Assembly: GCF_000025865.1 (NCBI RefSeq)
Contig: NC_014002.1
Span: forward strand, 186,001 to 250,000
Origin: Methanohalophilus mahii DSM 5219
GTDB lineage: Archaea > Halobacteriota > Methanosarcinia > Methanosarcinales > Methanosarcinaceae
Reading direction: 5' to 3'
Length of the DNA: 64,000 nt
A program made the position numbers and the translations under genes. The notes beneath the pieces were generated by a model. That model was given only the letters and a program-made list of their open reading frames with translations. It had not been told where the DNA came from and searched no databases. This document shows positions 35,661-44,689 of the stretch, in pieces. Numbering within the stretch: position 1 is the first letter of the stretch; the number at the start of each line of letters is the position of its first letter.

Positions 35661-35767
35661 GTTCTATCAATCACATGCTTGATGGATTTAACTTTTGTTG
35701 GTGGTTTAACGCTTTACCACCAAACATTTATATTCGAGAAGATAATTAGGAATCCAGGTCAATGAGT

Positions 35768-35839
35768 GTCCCGGTAGGGTAGCGGATATCCTTGGGGCCT
35801 GCGGAGCCTTAGACCTGAGTTCAAGTCTCAGTCGGGACG
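35768..35839 (+). tRNA. tRNA-Arg (anticodon GCG)
   Basis: A 72-base cloverleaf folded by hand. Acceptor GTCCCGG pairs with TCGGGAC (one G-U at the base). The D arm has A14 and GG. The anticodon stem GGGGC/GCCTT (two G-U pairs) closes loop CTGCGGA, anticodon GCG at 35801-35803, reading CGC and CGU. T arm CTGAG-TTCAAGT-CTCAG is perfect. Discriminator is G; CCA is not encoded; no intron. C35 fits arginine identity. Confidence 0.92.
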
Positions 35840-36365
35840 TCATTGTTAGAGTGCAGGTAACTTTCACCCCGGTAGGGTTGTTCTATTAAATTATTGCCGG
35901 GGCGTTATACCTCATGTTTCTTTATGAATGTGAAAATTCCTGTCCTAATTTGAAAATGTTATCTATAACACCTATTGTCCGAAGAAATGGATAACTCTGT
36001 TGTGCCAGTCAATGGTTGGAATGCATTTGAAGGGGGGTTCAGTTTCGTTATTGCGAGTTGCTCATTGATTCTTTTCCATGTATGGCTTGTCTGCCCGGAG
36101 GGGCCTTAAAGGACTTCAAACGTTTTCCTCATTTTCAACCAGGGATTTGTATAATTCTAATCCATGAGCTAGGCTCATGCAACGTTTAGTGGTAATGATA
36201 AAAGAGTTGCGCTTTTAAAACGAAAAGATAATTTGATGGTGTCCCTTATATAGGTGTAGTAGACCAATAATTTTATATGATATCAATTATTGTGGGTCCC
36301 TCTGGTTCCATCCTGAAGCTATAATATCCAACGAACATCTTAAAAAAGATAGAGGAATGTAAATT
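35840..36365. other. Intergenic stretch without a recognised gene, AT-rich in its second half
   Basis: No open frame of convincing length or codon use. Seen in it: CCCCGG (35867-35872) with CCGGGG (35897-35902), a possible hairpin just after the tRNA, containing an 11-base copy (CCCGGTAGGGT, 35868-35878) of part of the tRNA 5' end; and CAATAATT (36265-36272) with AATTATTG (36285-36292), a perfect inverted repeat about 75 bases before the kinase ATG, which may be promoter-linked. Confidence 0.5.
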
Positions 36366-38330
36366 ATGAAAAAACAAACTATAGATTCAAAAAACAATGA
36401 AATTGGTCTATAGTCACAGTCTATCGGGGAAGAAAAGAGTATATCCAATCAAAAGAAAAAGGATTTGGCATTTATTGAGAATCAATGCTCAATTCAGGCG
36501 CAACTAGATAAAAATATAAACTTTGACTTAAACACACAACAATCCCAACAAAAGGCTTTTACCAGAGAAGCAATCAAAATATTAAGTTCTTTGTTTACAG
36601 AACTTGATAATTTTGATGAGCGAATTGAAAAATCGTTATTAATTCTCGGCACTCTTACACAAGCAAGTCGTGCTCACCTTTTCTTGTTTAATAACGAAGA
36701 AATGATTATGGATAATACGCACGAGTGGTGTGCAGACGGAGTGCTCCCCAAAAAAGATCTACTTCAGGGATTATCCATGAACCGTTTACAATGGTTAATG
36801 GGTAAAATGAGAAAGGGAGAAATAATCCATATAAATGATGTAAATTCTCTCTCTGAAGTAGCCCAGAATGAAAAAGAAATCTTATTAACTGAGAATGTTA
36901 AATCAATTATTCTTTTTCCCCTTGTGAATGGCAATAAAGTTGTCGGGTTTGTCAGTTTGGCCAATACGACATATAATGATGTTGGGGAAAAAAATGATAC
37001 TGAAGCATTGAAGACAATGATTGATATAATGGGGCAGTTTTTTAAGGAGAGAGAATATAAAAAACAACTAAATGCTAAAATCAAAATTCAAAAAACAGTG
37101 AATAATGTACAATCAATTTTGATAAATCATTACGATTCAGATGAAGCATTCGTAAGTGTATTGCAAGAAGTAAGCAAACTTACAAAAGCGACACATTCCT
37201 ATCTTTTCCAGTTCAGAAACGGGGAAAATATTGCTGATATGACTCATGAATGGTGTGCTGAATCTATGCCGTCACACAGAGAAAAACTTCATAATTTAAA
37301 TTCTGGAAAATTTCACTGGTTTACGGGTAGATTAAAGCGCAATGAAGTTATCCAAATTGTAGATCCAAATCGTCTTCCTCCGGAGGCAGCTGCTGAAAAA
37401 AAATTATTGCAGACACTTGGTATAAAATCCTTAATTGCTTTTCCTATATGGGGTGAGAAAAAACTTGCAGGTTTTCTGACCATAAATAATACAGAACGAA
37501 TAGCTAGATGGGATCAAAATGACATTTATATGCTTTTGGTAATAGCAGATTCTGTCGGCGCAGTAATTAAGAAAGAGAAGGCAAATAAAGCTTTCTTAAG
37601 AGCTAAGTCTTTAGAAGAGGATGTGAAGACAACTAAAACTGAATTTATTGCAACTATGAGTCATGAACTACGTACACCTCTTAATGCAATTATTGGTTTT
37701 TCTCAATTACTCAGCTCTAATAGATATGGTAACATGAATGAAAAAGAGCTTAAATATTCATTTTCCATACTTAAGGGCGGCAAGCACCTTCTTAATTTAA
37801 TTAATGACATACTTGATTTCTCAAAAATACATTCAAATAAGATGGAACTTAATATTGAGACTATAAATCTCAAAGAAATCTGCGATGAAATTAAGACTTT
37901 TATCACTCCTCTGGCTACAAAGAAAGGAATAACTGTAGAATATAATAATAAATTTGATATTGATATAAATCTTGACAAACTCAAATTTATCCAAATCATG
38001 TCCAACCTTCTCAGTAACGCAGTAAAGTTTACACCAGACAAAGGGAAAGTTTCAGTTGATATTGATTTTGTCGCTGAATACGTGCAGGTATCTGTTACTG
38101 ATAGTGGAATTGGGATTCCCGAACATAAGTTAAACATGATCTTTGATCCTTTCATCCAAGCTGATTCATCAAATACCAGAAAATATGGAGGAACCGGGCT
38201 AGGACTTGCATTGGTTAAAGAATATGTGGAAATGCATGGTGGAACAATTTGGGTGGAAAGTGAACTTGGTAAGGGAAGCACATTTACTTTCACAATTCCG
38301 GTTAATGATAATGATTTTGTAAATGACTAA
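36366..38330 (+). CDS. Tandem-GAF sensor histidine kinase with in-frame TAG (possible pyrrolysine)
   Basis: If read from ATG 36366 (GAGG ten bases before) through the TAG at codon 16 (36411-36413), the product is 654 residues; the part after TAG has no good start except TTG 36465. Two GAF-like domains share a THEWCA motif (after start TTG, near residues 86 and 262). Then a HisKA dimer domain with H400 (counting from TTG; TMSHELRTPLNAI), N-box IMSNLLSNAVKF, and ATP motifs DSGIGIP and YGGTGLGLAL. No membrane helix or receiver domain, so a soluble sensor. In Methanosarcina MsmS/RdmS, a GAF cysteine binds haem; the WC motif might do likewise. Base composition is more AT-rich than neighbours. Confidence 0.82.
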
Positions 38331-38346
38331 ATTGCAATTTCATGGT

Positions 38347-38531
38347 TGTGGCATAAACCACGATAGGAATATAAATGCTGCAATCAATATCAAGAAATTT
38401 ACTCTGGATAAACAGAACTTAATTGGTATTTGGAGCACCGTAGGAACTACGGGTAGAGCCTGTGGGCTTATTTTTCGTTGGGAAAAGGTATGAAGCAGGA
38501 AGCATCTCGGTCTTTAGCGAGATGTAGTTCA
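38347..38531 (+). pseudogene. tnpB: C-terminal remnant of IS200/IS605-family tnpB
   Basis: In one frame CGINHDRNINAAINIKKF matches the TnpB zinc-finger end and RuvC-III strand (CG...DRxxNAAxNI), followed by STVGTTGRACG, then TGA. In the next frame, from 38490, MKQEASRSLA matches the usual TnpB end (MKQEA...), so there is a frameshift as well as loss of about the first 85 percent. No tnpA is seen. Confidence 0.75.
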
Positions 38532-38532
38532 C
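38503..38532 (+). mobile_element. Right end of the IS200/IS605-type element
   Basis: CATCTCG (38503-38509) and CGAGATG (38518-38524) form a perfect hairpin, followed by TAGTTCAC ending at 38532. A subterminal hairpin then TTCAC is the usual right end of IS1341/IS605-type elements and the place of the guide-RNA scaffold end. The matching left end was not found. Confidence 0.65.
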
Positions 38533-38595
38533 ATTGTCATTTCTAATAATATTTTAGTCGATAATTTTATTGTTGTATATTTCCTACTTGTCCTT

Positions 38596-38946
38596 ATGGC
38601 CAAAAAATGGATGTTGGTTTTGTTATTAGTCCTCACTGTATCGTTTGCAGGTTGTGTAAACAAAGATTCTCTTGTGGAAAGAACAAATGATAGTCTGCTG
38701 GAGGAAAGTAAGGATATTGCAGAGGCCTATGTTCTCAACCATGAGGATTATATGCGATATAGTGTTACAGAACCGGTTTTTCTGGGTTCTGAAAAACTGG
38801 ATTGTTCAAACTGCTGGTCGTTCACCTATGAGTTCGATCTGATCTCTGCAAAGGATCCCGATGTTATTGATACTGCAACGATCAATGTGACAGTTAAGGA
38901 TCTCGAGGTTGTTGAAACAGTGTATTCACAGGGTATGAAGGACTGA
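38596..38946 (+). CDS. Small lipoprotein of unknown function
   Basis: 116 residues. Signal peptide KKWMLVLLLVLTVSFAGC with a lipobox-like FAGC, then a secreted domain of about 95 residues. It contains one CSNC pair (KLDCSNCWSFTYEFDL) that may form a disulfide or bind metal. The pattern EEYVxxHxxY...CxxCWxFxxxF resembles short extracytoplasmic proteins that accompany cytochromes or peptidases, but no family is certain. It lies 146 bases before the octaheme cytochrome gene on the same strand. Confidence 0.7.
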   Translation: MAKKWMLVLLLVLTVSFAGCVNKDSLVERTNDSLLEESKDIAEAYVLNHEDYMRYSVTEPVFLGSEKLDCSNCWSFTYEFDLISAKDPDVIDTATINVTVKDLEVVETVYSQGMKD

Positions 38947-39024
38947 ATTCTGATATTTGCACAGTCGCCCTATAACTATTTTTATTTATTTTTGAATAGC
39001 AGTTTTTTATCCGCAGTTCTCAGT

Positions 39025-39033
39025 CTTTATATA
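39025..39033 (+). promoter_or_regulatory. TATA box of the octaheme cytochrome gene
   Basis: TTTATATAG at 39025-39033 lies about 60 bases before ATG 39093. Expected start of transcription is near 39055. The RBS AGGAGG is at 39082-39087, five bases before the ATG. Confidence 0.55.
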
Positions 39034-39092
39034 GAATCAGTCTCAATTTATTTTATAGTATATCTATATTGCAATATATGAAGGAGGTTTGT

Positions 39093-40631
39093 ATGTATAT
39101 GAGAGGGCAGGTTATTTTACTTCTGTTTATATCAATTGTTTGTCTCTCTGGTATTGCCTGTGCCACTGAAATGAATCATAGTTTCCTTGAAGGGCCCTAT
39201 GATAGTGGGCCCGAGGTGACGGAGGAATGTATAGGTTGCCATGAACCACAGGCAAAGGACATGCTCAATTCGACCCATTGGCTATGGACCAGCTGCGGTG
39301 ACTGTGAGTGTGGGGACATAGAATCTTATAAAGATATGGGCAAAAGAACGGTTATAAATAATTTCTGTGTGGCTGTTGCTTCCAATGAACCACGATGTAC
39401 CTCATGCCACGCCGGTTATGGCTGGGAAGACGACACTTTTGATTTTAACAATGCATCAAACATCGATTGCCTGGTGTGCCATGATAATACAGGGACATAT
39501 AACAAGATTCCAACAGGCGCAGGTGCCGTAGACACTTCCGTTGATCTTGCAGAGGTTGCCCAGAGTGTAGGTTCTCCCACCAGGGATACATGTGGAGGTA
39601 ACTGCCATTTTTATGGTGGTGGCGGAGATAATGTGAAACATGGTGACATGTCTTCTGCACTCAGTGACCCATCTCCAGAATTGGATGTGCACATGGGTCT
39701 TCTGGATTTCAAGTGCCAGAACTGTCATGAGACAAGTGACCACAATGTAGCCGGACACTTTTCCGGTCTTCCGGGAACTGAATGTCGTGTTGAATGTTCA
39801 GATTGCCATGGCGAGACACCCCACCTAGGTGAATATAAAGAGCGCCTGGACGACCATGTTGATGCAATTGCCTGCCAGTCATGTCATATTCCCAAATATG
39901 CACGAGAGGTGCCTACCAAGATGTACTGGGATTGGTCCCAGGCAGGGCAGGATATCGATCCTGTGCCAACGGATGAATATGGTAAAGCTACCTATAACAA
40001 GAAAAAAGGTTCTTTTGTTTGGGAAAAGAATGTGACACCTGCTTATGCCTGGTACAATGGATCTTCAGATCTCTATAAGTTGGGAGATACAATCAACGCT
40101 GATGGCATGACTGTCATCAATGCACCTGTGGGTTCAAGGGATGATGCAGATTCACAGATTTATCCCTTCAAGATACACAGGGCAAAACAAATCAGTGACG
40201 CCGAATATAACTACCTGATAGTACCTGATTTGTTCGGTGGAGAAAACTCCTATTGGGCCACATATGACTGGGATAAGGCCGCAGCTTCTGGAATGGAGTA
40301 TGTGGATATGCCTTATAGTGGTGAATATGAATTCGTGGAAACATCCCTTTATGAGAGCATTAACCATGAGGTTCCGCCTGCAGAATATTCCCTTGAGTGT
40401 AGTGATTGTCACCTCGAGTCGGGAATGATGGATTTTGAGGCCCTTGGTTATCAAGGAGATCCAATGCTTGTAGGGGAGCGTTTTGTTGAAGAGGTTGAAG
40501 ATGTAAGGCAATCTGTGGGGCAGGATGCACCCGAATCTGGTGAGGAATCGTCCGAAGGTGTGCCAGGGTTTGGCATTTTCCTGGGAATATGTATGCTTCT
40601 TGTTGTAAACATACTCTGGGGTCGCCGCTGA
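39093..40631 (+). CDS. Octaheme c-type cytochrome, tetrathionate-reductase family, with PGF-type C-terminal anchor
   Basis: 512 residues from ATG 39093 (AGGAGG five bases before); earlier in-frame starts would include that RBS. Signal peptide RGQVILLLFISIVCLSGIA. Haem motifs: CIGCH 46-50, CTSCH 102-106, CLVCH 126-130, a CX3CH (CGGNCH 167-172), CQNCH 208-212, CSDCH 235-239, CQSCH 261-265 and CSDCH near 441: eight sites. HSFLEGPYDSGPEVT and NNFCVAVASNEPRCTSCH match the octaheme tetrathionate reductase family. The end is PGFGIFLGICMLLVVNILW plus GRR, an archaeosortase-type PGF-CTERM anchor. So it should sit on the outer surface and move electrons; the acceptor (sulfur oxyanion, mineral, humic) is unknown. 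Confidence 0.88.
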   Translation: MYMRGQVILLLFISIVCLSGIACATEMNHSFLEGPYDSGPEVTEECIGCHEPQAKDMLNSTHWLWTSCGDCECGDIESYKDMGKRTVINNFCVAVASNEPRCTSCHAGYGWEDDTFDFNNASNIDCLVCHDNTGTYNKIPTGAGAVDTSVDLAEVAQSVGSPTRDTCGGNCHFYGGGGDNVKHGDMSSALSDPSPELDVHMGLLDFKCQNCHETSDHNVAGHFSGLPGTECRVECSDCHGETPHLGEYKERLDDHVDAIACQSCHIPKYAREVPTKMYWDWSQAGQDIDPVPTDEYGKATYNKKKGSFVWEKNVTPAYAWYNGSSDLYKLGDTINADGMTVINAPVGSRDDADSQIYPFKIHRAKQISDAEYNYLIVPDLFGGENSYWATYDWDKAAASGMEYVDMPYSGEYEFVETSLYESINHEVPPAEYSLECSDCHLESGMMDFEALGYQGDPMLVGERFVEEVEDVRQSVGQDAPESGEESSEGVPGFGIFLGICMLLVVNILWGRR

Positions 40632-40719
40632 TTTGACCCTCCCTTTTTTATAGGATATTACTTTATCTGTGCCTGTCGACTGTAAATATCCTGCTCTTTT
40701 TCTCACTCATTCAAGCAAC

Positions 40720-40817
40720 GTTTATATAGAAGTTCAATCATCTAGAACGAACAGGTTGAGAGTACATAGTGCTCTTTTCGTGATACAATTTACTGGATCA
40801 TAATTATATAAGGAGGT
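40720..40817 (+). promoter_or_regulatory. Thermosome promoter and ribosome-binding site
   Basis: GTTTATATAG at 40720-40729 is a strong TATA box about 95 bases before the start. The RBS AGGAGGT is at 40811-40817, six bases before the TTG start codon, which it supports. Confidence 0.6.
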
Positions 40818-40823
40818 CAAATT

Positions 40824-42443
40824 TTGGCAGGACAGCCGATATACATTTTAGCAGACGGAAGTCAGGTAACAAGGGGCAGGGATGCCCAGAGCAATAACAT
40901 TATGGCAGGCAAGGCAGTTGCCAACGCAGTCCGTACTACCCTTGGTCCCAAGGGCATGGACAAGATGCTAGTGGATTCAATGGGTGATGTGGTAATCACC
41001 AATGACGGTGCAACCATTCTCAAGGAAATGGACATTGAACACCCCACAGCCAAAATGATCGTTGAGGTGGCCAAGACCCAGGATGATGAAGTCGGAGACG
41101 GTACGACCACAGCAGCCGTACTGGCCGGTGAATTCCTTTCCAAGGCAGAGGAACTTCTCAAGAAAGGTGTACACCCCACAATTATTGCAACAGGTTACAG
41201 GCAGGCTGCCAAAAAGGCGGTTGAAATCGTAAAAAGTATAAGTATAGATATTTCCCGTGACGATACTGAAGCCCTCAAAAAAGTGGCAAACACCGCAATT
41301 ACCGGAAAAGGTGCAGAATCTCACAAGGAAATGCTTGCAGAGCTTACCGTTGAAGCTGTATCTCTCATAGGAGAAGAAACGGATGATGGCTATGTTGCAG
41401 ATGTAAGTGACATCAAAATAGAAAAACAGGCTGGTGAAAGTGTTGGTGAGTCCAAACTTGTAAAAGGCCTTGTTCTGGATAAAGCCCGCACACATCCCAA
41501 CATGCCCGAAAAGATCGAGGATGCAAAAATCCTTGTCCTCAGTGTCCCGGTTGAATTCAAAAAGACCGAGATGGATGCCGAGATAAAAATATCTTCCCCG
41601 GACCAGATGCAGATGTTTTTGGATCAGGAAGAAAAGATGGTCAAACAGATGACCGACAAGATTCTGAATTCCGGTGCAAATGTTGTCTTCTGCCAGAAGG
41701 GAATCGATGATCTTGCACAATATTACCTCGAAAAGGCTGGCATCTATGCGGCCAAGAGGCTTAAAAAGAGCGATCTGGATCGTATCTGTGAAGCTACCGG
41801 TGCAACAAATATTCAGGATATCGATGAAATCACTGCCAAGGACCTGGGTTCTGCAGATCTTGTGGAAGAACGTGATATAAAAGGCAACAAGATGACCTAT
41901 ATCACAGGATGCAGGGAAAAGAAAGCTGTTTCAATAATCCTTCACGGTGGTACCCAGCACGTTGTAGATTCTCTCCAGCATGCCGTGGACGATGCTCTTC
42001 ACGTAGTCGCTGTGGCTCTGGAAGACGGCAAAGTAGTCGCAGGCGGCGGATCTCCTGAAGTAGAACTCTCCATGCGTCTTGGTGAATATGCATCCTCCCT
42101 CAGTGGCAGGGAACAGCTTGCAGTTGCCAAATTCGCAGAAGCATTTGAAGTAATTCCCGAGACACTTGCCGAAAACTCAGGTTATGACCCAATAAACAAA
42201 CTTGTTGAACTGCGTTCCAAACATGAAGAAGGCAACAAGAGAATGGGGCTTAATGTATACACCGGTGAGATTGTTGACATGTGGGAGAGCAATGTAATCG
42301 AACCATTACGTGCCAAGACACAGGCAATTAACGCCGGAACAGAAGCAGCTGTCATGGTTCTTAGAATTGATGACGTTGTTGCGGCATCCCCTCACTCCAA
42401 CCAGGCATCCCCCGAAATGCCTGATATGGACATGGATATGTAA
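40824..42443 (+). CDS. thsA: Thermosome subunit (group II chaperonin)
   Basis: 539 residues. The sequence follows group II chaperonins: [37 protein letters not shown] and [13 protein letters not shown] build the ATP site (the catalytic aspartate is in GDGTTT), with [12 protein letters not shown] later. It ends in the flexible MPDMDMDM-type tail. It folds proteins in an eight- or nine-membered double ring without a separate lid. TTG start is chosen because the RBS AGGAGGT fits it and no ATG lies nearby. Which paralogue (alpha, beta, gamma) it is cannot be told. Confidence 0.96.
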   Translation: MAGQPIYILADGSQVTRGRDAQSNNIMAGKAVANAVRTTLGPKGMDKMLVDSMGDVVITNDGATILKEMDIEHPTAKMIVEVAKTQDDEVGDGTTTAAVLAGEFLSKAEELLKKGVHPTIIATGYRQAAKKAVEIVKSISIDISRDDTEALKKVANTAITGKGAESHKEMLAELTVEAVSLIGEETDDGYVADVSDIKIEKQAGESVGESKLVKGLVLDKARTHPNMPEKIEDAKILVLSVPVEFKKTEMDAEIKISSPDQMQMFLDQEEKMVKQMTDKILNSGANVVFCQKGIDDLAQYYLEKAGIYAAKRLKKSDLDRICEATGATNIQDIDEITAKDLGSADLVEERDIKGNKMTYITGCREKKAVSIILHGGTQHVVDSLQHAVDDALHVVAVALEDGKVVAGGGSPEVELSMRLGEYASSLSGREQLAVAKFAEAFEVIPETLAENSGYDPINKLVELRSKHEEGNKRMGLNVYTGEIVDMWESNVIEPLRAKTQAINAGTEAAVMVLRIDDVVAASPHSNQASPEMPDMDMDM

Positions 42444-42446
42444 GAT

Positions 42447-42476
42447 AAGGTGGTTTCTATCACCTTCTTTTTTTTT
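42447..42476 (+). terminator. Terminator hairpin after the thermosome gene
   Basis: AAGGTG (42447-42452), an eight-base loop, CACCTT (42461-42466), then CTTTTTTTTT: a six-base stem with a long T run right after the stop codon. Confidence 0.7.
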
Positions 42477-42531
42477 AATTTGATTTCTTTTCAGGGTAAA
42501 ATTTAAAAACTTTGTTAACCACAAATAACAT

Positions 42532-43080
42532 ATGGTTAACAATACTAATTTATCCGATTCTCCTGTAAGGAAAATGGTCTATGCTGCCCTTTTTGCTTCC
42601 ATGACCGCGGTAGGTGCTTACATCAGTATTCCGGTGGGTTTGGTACCTGTTACCCTGCAGACATTATTTGTAATTCTTGCAGGGGCGGTACTGGGTGCTC
42701 GATGGGGTATGCTGAGTATGTTCATCTATGTTTTGCTTGGTATTGTAGGGTTACCTGTATTTTCAGGAGGAAGCTCCGGACTCGGTGTGCTGGCTGGTCC
42801 CACAGGGGGCTATATCATAGGTTTCATTCTGGCAGCACTTGTAATTGGTTATCTCTTTGAAAAATTCCAGTACAGATCCATTGTCAGTATGGTTGCCATT
42901 TTTCTTGTCGGTATGATTGCCATCTACGTTCCCGGCTATTTCCAGTTGATGTATGTGGCATCCCTGGGTATGGAGGAAACATTTGCATTAGGTGTTGCTC
43001 CATTTATCCCGGGAGCTGCTATTAAGATTGCAGCTGCGACCATTATTTATCGCTACCTCAAGACGGAATCTTTGGTATGA
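42532..43080 (+). CDS. bioY: Biotin transporter substrate-binding protein BioY
   Basis: 182 residues with about six membrane helices. BioY marks are YISIPVGLVPVTLQTLFVIL, LGVLAGPTGGYIIGF and FIPGAAIKI. It binds biotin and forms the S-component of an ECF importer. The three genes that follow encode the two ATPases and the EcfT coupling protein, so this locus encodes a full, dedicated biotin importer. The stop overlaps the first ATPase start (ATGA). Confidence 0.95.
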   Translation: MVNNTNLSDSPVRKMVYAALFASMTAVGAYISIPVGLVPVTLQTLFVILAGAVLGARWGMLSMFIYVLLGIVGLPVFSGGSSGLGVLAGPTGGYIIGFILAALVIGYLFEKFQYRSIVSMVAIFLVGMIAIYVPGYFQLMYVASLGMEETFALGVAPFIPGAAIKIAAATIIYRYLKTESLV

Positions 43081-43901
43081 TTGAGATTGAAAATTTAAGT
43101 TTTGGTTTCAAGGAAAATCAACGTGTCCTTGACGGCATCAATGTGTCGATTGACAGTGGTGAATTCGTTGTCTTGGTAGGTGGTAATGGTAGTGGTAAGT
43201 CCACCTTTGTCAGGCATCTGAATGGTTTACTACTGCCGGATGAAGGTATGGTGAAAGTGTGGGGTATGGATACATGCGTTATCTCCAATCTAACTGCTAT
43301 ACGCAGGAAAGTTGGTATGGTTTTCCAGAACCCCCTAACCCAGTTCATAGGTGCCACTGTAGAGGAAGATGTGGCTTTTGGTCTTGAAAACCTGGCCTAC
43401 CCATCATCAATAATCCGTGAAAAAACGGATCACTCTCTTGCAGAGCTGGGGATATCACATCTAGCGGGCAAATCTCCTTTGGAACTGAGTGGCGGACAGA
43501 TGCAACTTGCAGCCCTTGCAGGTGTCCTTGTCATGGAGCCTGAATGTGTGATATTTGACGAGGTAACCTCCATGCTGGATTTCTTCTCAAAACAACAGGT
43601 GCTTGCAACCATCACCAGGCTTCATGAAAAGGGCAAGACGATAATAATGGTCACCCACAACCTGGAGGAGGTCCATCTTGCTGAAAGGGTTATAGCTTTT
43701 GAAAAAGGGAGCATTGTCTATGATGGCAATTCTTCTTTGTTTTTTGATTCTCCTGCTGTTTCAAATCCCGGTATTTCAATTCCTCCTCTTACTGAACTTG
43801 CCCTTTGGCTACGGAACAACGGTCTCAAAGAGATCGATGTTTCAAACCCTGATGCTAATGCACTGGAGGAATCTATCTGGCAATCGATATCAAGAATTTG
43901 A
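43077..43901 (+). CDS. ECF transporter ATPase 1 (EcfA)
   Basis: 274 residues. Walker A GGNGSGKST, Q-loop VFQNPLTQF, signature LSGGQMQL, Walker B CVIFDEVTSMLD, switch MVTHNLEE. The C-terminal extension (about 220-274) is typical of EcfA proteins that pair as a heterodimer. Start ATG 43077 overlaps the BioY stop. The end overlaps the start of the second ATPase gene by 25 bases. Confidence 0.93.
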   Translation: MIEIENLSFGFKENQRVLDGINVSIDSGEFVVLVGGNGSGKSTFVRHLNGLLLPDEGMVKVWGMDTCVISNLTAIRRKVGMVFQNPLTQFIGATVEEDVAFGLENLAYPSSIIREKTDHSLAELGISHLAGKSPLELSGGQMQLAALAGVLVMEPECVIFDEVTSMLDFFSKQQVLATITRLHEKGKTIIMVTHNLEEVHLAERVIAFEKGSIVYDGNSSLFFDSPAVSNPGISIPPLTELALWLRNNGLKEIDVSNPDANALEESIWQSISRI

Positions 43902-44689
43902 ATTTTTCATACGGGCAAAATTTAGTTTTACAAAATGTATCCATGTACATAAAACCCGGTGAAATAGTGGGATTAACAGGACCTGTAGGTGCGGGCAAAT
44001 CAACCTTTATGCGTCTTCTTGTGGGTCTGCTCGAACCAGACAATGGCATTATGAAAATCGATGGTTATTCACACAGTGCTAAAAGATTCAGGGAAATGAT
44101 AGGTGTCCTGTTTCAGCACTCTTCCAGACAACTCTTTGAAAAAACGGTCTATGATGACATTGCCTTTGGACCTTCTAATTTTGGTTTGGATAAAAGGGAT
44201 ATTGAAGCTCAGGTCCAAAATGCCGTAGATATAGTGGGTCTGGATGAATCTCTCCTTGAAGTATCTCCTTTCGGGATAAGTGGAGGGGAACAGAAATTGG
44301 TGGCTCTGGCTGGAATAATTGCCCAGCTTCCCCGATATATGTTGCTCGATGAACCTTTTGCAGGACTTGATACCAAAGGAAAAACCCGCCTTCCTTATAT
44401 TATACAGGCCTTGCAGAATATGGGAGTCGGAATTATAGTAATTTCCCATCACCTTGATAAACTGCTTGAAGTAGCTCCGCGAATTATTTACCTGCGGGAT
44501 GGAAGGGTCTGTTTTGATGGTCAGAGGCAGCAGTATCTTTTAGATGATACTCTCCCTCTGCCGGCTATAACCAATTTGATGAAGGGGTTGCATGAAAGGG
44601 GTTTACCTGTGAACCCTGATACATTTACAGTGAAAAGTGCAATGAAGCAATTGGCAAAATTAGGCCTCGGAGATGTGGACGATGCCTGA
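43877..44689 (+). CDS. ECF transporter ATPase 2 (EcfA'), probable CTG start
   Basis: About 270 residues. Walker A GPVGAGKST, Q-loop LFQHSSRQLF, signature ISGGEQKL, Walker B YMLLDEPFAGLD, switch VISHHLDK. The nearest usual start codon, TTG 43898, would cut off the first beta strand. CTG 43877, with GGAGG seven bases upstream (43865-43869), gives (M)AIDIKNLNFSYG, the expected opening of this family. So a CTG start overlapping the first ATPase gene is likely; upstream there is no ATG or GTG in frame within the overlap. Confidence 0.88.
   Translation: MAIDIKNLNFSYGQNLVLQNVSMYIKPGEIVGLTGPVGAGKSTFMRLLVGLLEPDNGIMKIDGYSHSAKRFREMIGVLFQHSSRQLFEKTVYDDIAFGPSNFGLDKRDIEAQVQNAVDIVGLDESLLEVSPFGISGGEQKLVALAGIIAQLPRYMLLDEPFAGLDTKGKTRLPYIIQALQNMGVGIIVISHHLDKLLEVAPRIIYLRDGRVCFDGQRQQYLLDDTLPLPAITNLMKGLHERGLPVNPDTFTVKSAMKQLAKLGLGDVDDA

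Noticed and set aside
35868-35878. Eleven-base copy of the tRNA-Arg 5' part just after the tRNA
   Set aside because: Integration usually copies the 3' half of a tRNA; eleven bases in a possible hairpin are too little to call an attachment site.
40977-41720. Long minus-strand frame opposite the thermosome gene (247 codons)
   Set aside because: It lies wholly inside a well-conserved plus-strand gene, is rich in Cys/Phe/Tyr typical of antisense reading, and has no RBS.
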